A DNA stretch of 5,749 nucleotides, from assembly GCA_025937665.1 (NCBI GenBank), contig JAICQW010000117.1, forward strand, positions 1 to 5,749, written 5' to 3'. This document shows, one piece after another, positions 1 through 4,285 of the stretch. Both the position numbers and the translations under genes were made by a program. Every line of letters starts with the position of its first letter. The first letter of the stretch is position 1. This DNA is from Nitrososphaeraceae archaeon. Lineage in GTDB: Archaea > Thermoproteota > Nitrososphaeria > Nitrososphaerales > Nitrososphaeraceae. The notes under the pieces were generated by a model. That model made no database searches. It was given only the letters and a program-made list of their open reading frames with translations, and had not been told where the DNA came from.

Positions 1-848
1 AAGTATCTTAGATCTATAGTAGAATCATATCCTGTTGTTGCACCGGTAGCCACTAATGTACCGCCCATTTTGAGGAGACCTACTTCCTGTGGGAACGTTG
101 ATTTTCCAATATGCTCAAAGACAACGTCTACTCCTTGCTTTTTTGTCACCTCTCTTACTTTTTTATACCAATCTGGTTCTCTGTGATTTACTACATGATC
201 CGCACCAAGTTCTGTGCACTTGTCCATCTTTTCCTTATTCCCGGCAGTTGCAATAACATCACAGCCATATAATTTGGCTATTTGAATACCTACCATTCCA
301 ACACCGCTTGTTCCACCCATGACAAGAACGGTTTGTCCTGGTTTGATTTTAGCCCTTCCCACAAGCATATGCCATGCTGTCATTCCAACCATTGACACTG
401 CTGCTGCTTGCTCGTATGAAACTGATTCAGGAATTTTTGCAACATTTACTTCAGGTAAATGGGTATTTTGACAGAAACCACCCCAAAGGGGGCCAGTTTG
501 GAAACCCCAAATAAGTCGTTCATTGCAATCATACTCTCTTCCTGAGGTACACATATCGCAAACCCTACAACTCATGTTGGAATGAGAAACAACCCTATCA
601 CCAACTTTCAGTTTTGCAACTTCCTCGCCTGCTTCAACCACGGTACCTGCTACATCACTACCTGAAATATGTGGAAGTGGGGTCTTTACAGGGTCTCCCC
701 AGATCGCCCAAAGGTCGTTGTAATTGTATGCGGCTGCCTCTACTTTTATCATGACTTCATTAGGTTTTATTTTGGGAGTGTCAATGTCTTCTATCTTCAC
801 AACTTTCAGAGGATCTTGACTATATTCTCTAAATACTGCTGCTTTCAT
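1..848 (-). CDS. MDR-family enoyl-CoA reductase, crotonyl/acryloyl-CoA reductase-like (C-terminus cut by window edge)
   Basis: Medium-chain dehydrogenase/reductase; 282 codons are visible from ATG at 846-848, and the C-terminus lies outside the window. Seen: an N-terminal GroES-like domain (about 1-140), a four-cysteine structural zinc lobe (C94, C97, C100, C108; spacing CX2CX2CX7C) and a Rossmann nucleotide-binding loop GGTSGVG (178-184). The catalytic-zinc cysteine is replaced (YNYND, 41-45), so this is not a classical zinc alcohol dehydrogenase. Segments HISGSDVAG (60-68), IWGFQT (113-118), FEHIG (244-248), GGT..ATGATTGYDST and DLRYL (279-283) follow the crotonyl-CoA carboxylase/reductase pattern closely. 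Inferred role: NADPH-dependent reduction of an enoyl-CoA, probably acryloyl-CoA to propionyl-CoA in the 3-hydroxypropionate/4-hydroxybutyrate cycle, in the cytoplasm. It lies 85 bases behind the PDCD5 gene on the same strand but has its own TATA box. Alternatives are crotonyl-CoA reductase or a quinone-oxidoreductase-like enzyme; the substrate is not provable from sequence. Confidence 0.85.
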   Translation of the reverse strand, partial: MKAAVFREYSQDPLKVVKIEDIDTPKIKPNEVMIKVEAAAYNYNDLWAIWGDPVKTPLPHISGSDVAGTVVEAGEEVAKLKVGDRVVSHSNMSCRVCDMCTSGREYDCNERLIWGFQTGPLWGGFCQNTHLPEVNVAKIPESVSYEQAAAVSMVGMTAWHMLVGRAKIKPGQTVLVMGGTSGVGMVGIQIAKLYGCDVIATAGNKEKMDKCTELGADHVVNHREPDWYKKVREVTKKQGVDVVFEHIGKSTFPQEVGLLKMGGTLVATGATTGYDSTIDLRY

Positions 849-872
849 GAATTTTTTGAAAAGTTCTTAGAC

Positions 873-879
873 TAATATA
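873..879 (-). promoter_or_regulatory. TATA box of the enoyl-CoA reductase gene
   Basis: The minus strand reads TATATTA, centred about 27 bases before the ATG at 848. With the usual archaeal TATA-to-start-site distance of about 25-27 bases, transcription would begin at or within two bases of the ATG, giving a leaderless message; no Shine-Dalgarno motif precedes the start. A 5-base inverted repeat (ACTAA 871-875, TTAGT 886-890) brackets the box, with GTTAAC at 880-885 in the BRE position. Confidence 0.55.
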
Positions 880-933
880 GTTAACTTAGTTGAAAATAGT
901 CGAATTAGAAGATAGCATCACAAGTCTCGAAAG

Positions 934-1215
934 CTAAAGACGATTTATCTTGAATTGTTTTTTAGGCTGTTGCAAGTTTATCAATAGCTGTTTGAGTTCA
1001 TCATCAGTTAGCGCCCTATTCAGTTTTCCTGCTGATGCAGCTGTTATGATATAGTTCTCTACTGCTAGTGCAAGATCAGGTTTAACAATTCTAATATTCA
1101 TAAGTCGCTGTCGTGCAACTTGGTCAAGTAATACCATTAGCGCCTTTTGCCTCATTGCTAATTCGGCTTCGCGTCTCTTTGCTTCTTCGGGATTATCTGA
1201 TGGTGAAACAGACAT
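934..1215 (-). CDS. PDCD5-family (TFAR19-like) DNA-binding protein
   Basis: A 93-residue basic helical protein of the PDCD5/TFAR19 family, usually annotated in archaea as a DNA-binding protein. Seen: a charged N-terminal helix (about 9-28), the family core DQVARQRLMNIRIVKP (31-46), a VENYIITAASAGKL helix (52-65), the DDELKQLL segment (71-78) and a short basic tail ending FKINRL. It is slightly shorter than the usual archaeal length of about 110, with the shortfall at the N-terminus. The start is the ATG at 1213-1215, 24 bases after the S19e stop, with a weak purine-rich GTGGGA a few bases upstream. The spacing and shared strand imply co-transcription with S19e, as is common in archaea. The molecular role in archaea is poorly known; binding of nucleic acid and an association with translation genes are family knowledge. 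No promoter of its own is evident. Confidence 0.93.
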   Translation of the reverse strand: MSVSPSDNPEEAKRREAELAMRQKALMVLLDQVARQRLMNIRIVKPDLALAVENYIITAASAGKLNRALTDDELKQLLINLQQPKKQFKINRL

Positions 1216-1239
1216 GTTCTTCCCACAATTATCGGTTCT

Positions 1240-1692
1240 CTAACCGTATCTACCTAGTTCTGGTCTCGAGATAACAAGATTCTTATAAATATCGGTAGCA
1301 GTTCTATCCACTTTTTTCATTCCTTCATCAGAAATTGTTCTGCCTTTGCTCTTTTTAGTAATATAACCCGCACCTTCTAACTGTTGCAAGGCCTTTCTTA
1401 CTATCGCGCCACCCGCTTTTTTATGATGAGCTATATTGTATCCAACTTGCTTTTTACCACCATATTCACTTCTAAGTTCGGAAATACCAATTGGTCCGTT
1501 AATGTATACTTTGCGTAACAAAGATGCGCATCTGATAAACCACCAATCTCTATTCTGTGGGATTTTTTCCACATGACATCCTGTCTTTACGAACTGAGAC
1601 CATTGAGGAGCCTCAATTTTTTTGTCTTTTTTCAAATTTTCTGCCAAATGAGTGATTAATTCATCGGCGGGAATATCATAAGCCTTGGCCAT
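1240..1692 (-). CDS. rps19e: 30S ribosomal protein S19e
   Basis: Archaeal/eukaryotic-specific small-subunit protein S19e, 150 residues, full family length. It binds the head of the small subunit and is needed for its maturation. Seen: the N-terminal AYDIPADELI start typical of the family, the core RDWWFIRCASLLRKVY (48-63) followed by INGPIGISELRSEYGG (64-79), the HHKKAGGAIVRKALQQLE helix (89-106) and a winged-helix end GYITKKSKGRTISDEG (109-124). The start is the ATG at 1690-1692; a TATA box 27-36 bases upstream fits a near-leaderless transcript. It is first in a two-gene unit with the PDCD5 protein. The RNase P subunit Rpr2 lies upstream on the same strand behind a 272-base spacer, and Nep1, an S19 assembly partner in yeast, is the next gene beyond that. 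Confidence 0.97.
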   Translation of the reverse strand: MAKAYDIPADELITHLAENLKKDKKIEAPQWSQFVKTGCHVEKIPQNRDWWFIRCASLLRKVYINGPIGISELRSEYGGKKQVGYNIAHHKKAGGAIVRKALQQLEGAGYITKKSKGRTISDEGMKKVDRTATDIYKNLVISRPELGRYG

Positions 1693-1720
1693 AATATTCT
1701 ATAACATTCTTGGAAATTCC

Positions 1721-1728
1721 CTTATAAA
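1721..1728 (-). promoter_or_regulatory. TATA box of the S19e-PDCD5 unit
   Basis: The minus strand reads TTTATAAG, centred about 32 bases before the S19e ATG. A start site about 26 bases downstream falls near 1698, so the leader would be about six bases: too short for a Shine-Dalgarno site, and none is seen. Confidence 0.6.
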
Positions 1729-1902
1729 TCATCTTATTCAATATCGTCTGGTTTACCAAATCAAATGGTTAATTACTCGTTAATCATTCCCTATTTTTCG
1801 ACTAGAATCAAGCAATGTATTATGGATTTTTTTTTGAATGTAAACGAATTATGACTATTGTCGACCGGCTTCGCAAAATGCTACCTATTCTTTTACATCA
1901 GT

Positions 1903-1956
1903 AAAAAAATGAATAATTTGAAAAGACATCATGGCCACCAAATCGAACTCATGATG
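1903..1956 (-). terminator. Possible terminator region of the RNase P subunit gene
   Basis: Reading the minus strand, 8 bases after the stop codon comes CATCATG (1956-1950), a 16-base loop, then its exact complement CATGATG (1933-1927), followed at once by TCTTTTC and, further on, seven T (1909-1903). Archaeal terminators need mainly the T-tract; the hairpin may add stability or act in RNA processing. A competing GCCA/TGGC pairing in the same stretch makes the fold uncertain. Confidence 0.35.
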
Positions 1957-1964
1957 GCATCGCA

Positions 1965-2270
1965 CTAACTTTCAATTAGCTTTCGATAAACATGATTGCA
2001 TTTCATACAGGTAATTCTTATACATTTGACTTTTGCTCTGCCAATCCTCATTCTGGAATTAAATCCCGGAACTATGAACTGCTTGCATTTTTTGCAAAAT
2101 AACTGACGCATCCAATAAGGCATTCTTATTCTAACACGCATTGCTATTTTTCTAGCCAGTTTTGCATAAGATTGTGACAGATTTTCATCATTATGCATTT
2201 CTCTAAGCGCATTATCAATCAATATTTCTATTCTTTCAGCTGCTATTCTTTCAATATTTTTCTTATTCAT
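1965..2270 (-). CDS. rnp4: RNase P protein component 4 (Rpr2/Rpp21 family)
   Basis: A 101-residue archaeal RNase P protein of the Rpr2/Rpp21/SNM1 family. With partner Rpp29 it supports the catalytic RNA that removes 5' leaders from precursor tRNAs. Seen: two N-terminal basic helices (about 4-25 and 30-50) containing SYAKLARKIAMRVRIRMP (34-51), a strong family segment; then a zinc ribbon with C59, C62, C88 and C91 (CX2C-X25-CX2C) and a VPGFNSRMRIG loop (67-77) between the knuckles. C83 is an extra cysteine outside the metal pattern. The length is normal. The start is the ATG at 2268-2270, with a TATA box about 38 bases upstream predicting a short leader. It is divergent from Nep1 and upstream of S19e on the same strand, a translation-gene neighbourhood seen in other archaea. 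Confidence 0.92.
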   Translation of the reverse strand: MNKKNIERIAAERIEILIDNALREMHNDENLSQSYAKLARKIAMRVRIRMPYWMRQLFCKKCKQFIVPGFNSRMRIGRAKVKCIRITCMKCNHVYRKLIES

Positions 2271-2304
2271 AAGTTCAACTCACACATTGGGGAAAGTTAT
2301 CAGG

Positions 2305-2312
2305 TATTTTAT
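2305..2312 (-). promoter_or_regulatory. Probable TATA box of the RNase P subunit gene
   Basis: The minus strand reads ATAAAATA, centred about 38 bases before the ATG at 2270. The expected start site near 2282 leaves a leader of about 12 bases. No strong Shine-Dalgarno motif is visible, only GTGAG inside GTGTGAGTTG. Confidence 0.45.
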
Positions 2313-2345
2313 TATCCAACATATTAAAATGCTATGAAATAAATG

Positions 2346-2352
2346 TAATATT
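2346..2352 (+). promoter_or_regulatory. Weak candidate TATA box of nep1
   Basis: TAATATT is centred about 30 bases before the TTG start, implying a leader of only a few bases. This suits the lack of any Shine-Dalgarno motif. A second AT-rich candidate, ATATTAAAAT at 2321-2330, would give a leader of about 27 bases. The region is so AT-rich that neither is secure. Confidence 0.3.
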
Positions 2353-2378
2353 GTCAAATCATTTTTGTGTTAATTTGA

Positions 2379-3062
2379 TTGTATTCACTCGTGATTGCTG
2401 AAGCAGCAATGGAATTAGTACCTCAGATTCTCAGAAACCATCCCTCAGTAAAGAATCATTCTAAAAGAATGGGAAGGGGCGTAAATGAAATTTTCTTGGA
2501 CATTAGTTATCATCATAAGGCAATGGTTGAAAAAAATATTGATCAATGGTGGAAACGCGGCAGACCTGACATAGTCCATTTTGATCTCGTAGAAGCTCTC
2601 TCAACTCCATTATTTAAGCAGAAGAAATTACAAGTTTATGTATCAACATTCGATAATAACTTGGTAACGATAAGTCAAGATCTAAGAATACCTAAAAACT
2701 ACTATAGATTTGAAGGATTGATGATTGGAATATTTAACAAACAGAAAAATAAGAATTCACCAAATCTAATTGAATTTCAGGAGAATGTAACTTTTAAAGA
2801 TTTAATCGAGAAAATTGTTAGACCAGACCTAATTATTGGATTCTCTGTGAAAGGAACACAAAGTAAAATAAGTGATATTCTCCAAAATAACGCAAATGAT
2901 ACTACAAAACATTATTGCTTTGTGATTGGGGGGTTCCAACGAGGGAACTTTTCAGAAGCAGTGTCTGGAGCATGCGATGCAATATACTCGATAAGTCCAT
3001 TTAGCTTGGAGTCACATGTGGTGATTTCAAGAGTTCTGTATGAATGTGAAAACTATATTTAA
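2379..3062 (+). CDS. nep1: Nep1 (Emg1) 16S rRNA pseudouridine N1-methyltransferase
   Basis: A SPOUT-class methyltransferase that transfers a methyl group from S-adenosylmethionine to N1 of a pseudouridine in 16S rRNA (helix 35 region) and acts as a small-subunit assembly factor, working as a dimer. Seen: N-terminal strand SLVIAEAAMELVP (3-15), DISYHHKAM (41-49), the RNA-binding KRGRPDIVH (59-67), RIPKNYYRF (103-111), the glycine-rich cofactor-knot loop FVIGGFQRGNF (181-191), and the C-terminal SISPFSLESHVVISRVLYE (204-222). The 227 residues match the archaeal family. The start is TTG at 2379, directly preceded by an in-frame TGA (2376-2378), so no longer form is possible; GTG at 2391 would cut into the first strand and is less likely. 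It is divergent from the RNase P subunit, and its stop overlaps that of the convergent heme O synthase gene. Confidence 0.95.
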   Translation: MYSLVIAEAAMELVPQILRNHPSVKNHSKRMGRGVNEIFLDISYHHKAMVEKNIDQWWKRGRPDIVHFDLVEALSTPLFKQKKLQVYVSTFDNNLVTISQDLRIPKNYYRFEGLMIGIFNKQKNKNSPNLIEFQENVTFKDLIEKIVRPDLIIGFSVKGTQSKISDILQNNANDTTKHYCFVIGGFQRGNFSEAVSGACDAIYSISPFSLESHVVISRVLYECENYI

Positions 3063-3946
3063 TGAAATATTGCATCAACCATAAATGCAACAAAGAGCGC
3101 CGTCAGATAGGGACTTGAGATTTTAAAAAGGAACCATGAAGCTTTCTCACTGGGTCTAGCTAACAGCCATAATGAGGTAACTATCATGACAATTCCACCC
3201 AAGATAGCTGTGACAAAGTAAATAATCCCAAATTGACTTAGGAAGTAAGGAATCAAGCTGATTACCACCATTAGAAGAGTTGTACCTGCAATCACCTGGA
3301 CAGATCTTTTTTCTCCGGCAACCACAGGGAGCATCGGCACCCCAGCCTTTGTATAATCATTTTTTACATGCAATGCCAAGCTCCAAATGTGTGTTGGAAT
3401 CCAAAAGAAAACTAACGCGGCCATCGCTAGCCCTATTTCTATATTTTCAGTTGTAACTGCTACATATCCAATCAATGCTGGAACCGCCCCAGAAAATCCT
3501 CCTAGGATGATATTCGTTTGACTCTTTCTCTTCAACCACTTACTGTAAACTATAATATTGTCGAAGAGACCAAATGCCATTAACCCAAGGGTGAGATAAT
3601 TTATTGACCAAGCGCAAAAAAGCGAGATAGCTGCCAAGAGTAAACCGAAAATAAGCGCGTTTCTAGGAGTAATTCTTCCCGACGGAATAGGACGAGCCTT
3701 AGTCCTATCCATAATAGCATCTATATCGCGATCATTATATCCAGTCAAAGCATCTGCCGCTGCTGATCCGGTAATTATACCTACAAGAAGAAAGATCCAT
3801 TGAACAGGAGTTAGAAAATTGTCAGTAGAATATGAGGCTGTAATCGCTGCTCCGAATGCGGTAAAAACTAAAAGATACCAAATTTTGGGCTTTGTCAACT
3901 CATAATAATTTTTAAGTCGATCAGAGACAGTCACTTGTGGAATCAA
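3059..3946 (-). CDS. ctaB: Protoheme IX farnesyltransferase (heme O synthase)
   Basis: UbiA-superfamily membrane prenyltransferase that attaches farnesyl diphosphate to the 2-vinyl group of protoheme IX, giving heme O for terminal oxidases. 295 residues, full length. Seen: YYELTKPKIWYL entry (14-25), the magnesium-diphosphate motif NDRDIDAIMDRT followed by KARPIPSG (71-90), YSKWLKRKSQTNIILGGFSGAVP (134-156), FFWIPTHIWSLAL (180-192), and DYTKAGVPMLPV (197-208). Eight to nine hydrophobic membrane segments span about 23-39, 50-68, 96-134, 145-186, 216-262 and 278-292. The start is TTG at 3944-3946: GAGGT ends 8 bases before it and an in-frame TAG lies three codons upstream. GTG at codon 5 is a weaker alternative. 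No oxidase or heme A synthase gene is adjacent. It converges on nep1 with a four-base overlap. Confidence 0.95.
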   Translation of the reverse strand: MIPQVTVSDRLKNYYELTKPKIWYLLVFTAFGAAITASYSTDNFLTPVQWIFLLVGIITGSAAADALTGYNDRDIDAIMDRTKARPIPSGRITPRNALIFGLLLAAISLFCAWSINYLTLGLMAFGLFDNIIVYSKWLKRKSQTNIILGGFSGAVPALIGYVAVTTENIEIGLAMAALVFFWIPTHIWSLALHVKNDYTKAGVPMLPVVAGEKRSVQVIAGTTLLMVVISLIPYFLSQFGIIYFVTAILGGIVMIVTSLWLLARPSEKASWFLFKISSPYLTALFVAFMVDAIFH

Positions 3947-3954
3947 TAATTTCT

Positions 3955-3959
3955 ACCTC
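3955..3959 (-). promoter_or_regulatory. Shine-Dalgarno site that fixes the ctaB TTG start
   Basis: The minus strand reads GAGGT, complementary to the ACCUC of the 16S rRNA 3' end, with 8 bases before TTG. The later GTG (codon 5) would be 20 bases away, so the site favours the TTG. It is the clearest ribosome-binding site in the window. Confidence 0.65.
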
Positions 3960-3996
3960 GACAGATTTATTATTAGAGGCAATATGAATGCTCATT

Positions 3997-4004
3997 TATT
4001 TAAA
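3997..4004 (-). promoter_or_regulatory. Probable TATA box of ctaB
   Basis: The minus strand reads TTTAAATA, about 51-58 bases before the TTG. A start site near 3975 would give a leader of about 29 bases, long enough to include the GAGGT site. The TATA and Shine-Dalgarno calls therefore support each other. Confidence 0.5.
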
Positions 4005-4035
4005 CATGAATTAGATTGATAAAATAGTATTATCG

Positions 4036-4044
4036 TATATTTTA
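4036..4044 (+). promoter_or_regulatory. Weak candidate TATA box of the small Cys/His protein
   Basis: TATATTTTA is centred about 22 bases before the ATG at 4062 (codon 4 of the longer form). This spacing would suit a leaderless message starting close to that ATG rather than at the GTG at 4053. GATAAAATA (4018-4026) is an alternative that would serve the GTG. Confidence 0.3.
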
Positions 4045-4052
4045 GAATAAAA

Positions 4053-4250
4053 GTGTCAGACATGGAATGTCAATACGATATGAAGACAGGTACTAGTTGG
4101 TGTAATACAAATACAATAACTCGCCTAAGTCTGCATCATGGCAAAAATATCAACCAAGACCTTTGCATTTCATGTCATCTTGAAATTTCACTTCCCCTAC
4201 GCATAATGGTTTCTGAATTTAGTTTTTCTAAAACTATAAAAGAGGCATGA
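4053..4250 (+). CDS. Small Cys/His-containing protein of unknown function
   Basis: I do not recognise this protein. The frame gives 65 residues from GTG at 4053, or 62 from ATG at 4062. Seen: four cysteines (C6, C17, C38, C41), with C38 and C41 forming a CX2C followed by H42, plus H28 and H29. That makes metal binding possible, although the first pair is ten residues apart and not a standard zinc knuckle. Further motifs are WCN (16-18), HHGKNINQDLC (28-38) and a hydrophobic LEISLPLRIMV segment (43-53); there is no membrane helix or signal peptide. It is the only open stretch of any length between divergent ctaB and the downstream thermosome gene, on the thermosome strand with a 35-base gap. 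Its last codons overlap the likely thermosome TATA box. The Cys/His pattern argues for a real gene, but chance cannot be excluded. Confidence 0.5.
   Translation: MSDMECQYDMKTGTSWCNTNTITRLSLHHGKNINQDLCISCHLEISLPLRIMVSEFSFSKTIKEA
4235..4242 (+). promoter_or_regulatory. TATA box of the thermosome gene
   Basis: TATAAAAG lies 44-51 bases before the thermosome ATG, inside the last codons of the small upstream frame. The expected start site near 4264 gives a leader of about 22 bases containing AAGGGA (4272-4277), a weak ribosome-binding candidate 8 bases before the ATG. This is the best TATA match on the plus strand of this interval. Confidence 0.55.
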
Positions 4251-4285
4251 TGAAATCTATGGTATTCTACTAAGGGATATGTAAT

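Larger units (their letters stand above)
1693..1964. other. Intergenic spacer between S19e and the RNase P subunit
   Basis: 272 bases, very AT-rich, with no convincing gene on either strand. It holds the S19e TATA box (1721-1728), a run of nine T on the plus strand (1827-1835), a small GC-richer island (about 1860-1885) with a short GCAAAATGC inverted motif, seven A at 1903-1909 (T on the transcribed strand) and a 7-base inverted repeat at 1927-1956. The part nearest the RNase P gene looks like its 3' end and terminator. The GC island in the middle is unexplained. I found no tRNA-like cloverleaf. Confidence 0.6.

Noticed and set aside
1..848. Zinc-dependent alcohol dehydrogenase
   Set aside because: The structural zinc cysteines are present, but the catalytic cysteine and the GHE motif are replaced by YNYND and HISGSD, and several segments match enoyl-CoA reductases instead.
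669..875. Open frame of 68 codons on the plus strand
   Set aside because: It lies antisense to the well-supported enoyl-CoA reductase and its promoter, and its translation resembles no family.
1765..1854. 29-residue open frame on the plus strand in the S19e-rnp4 spacer
   Set aside because: It has no ribosome-binding site, runs through a nine-T tract and shows no recognisable motif; chance is the simpler explanation.
1896..1933. ATGATGT and CTGA on the minus strand, resembling C and D boxes of an archaeal C/D guide RNA
   Set aside because: The C box is imperfect, the spacing fits neither C-to-D' nor C-to-D, and no C'/D' partner pair is present.
1938..1952. GTTCGAT on the minus strand, resembling a tRNA T-loop
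   Set aside because: The flanking bases cannot form a T-stem, and no acceptor or anticodon arm can be found around it.
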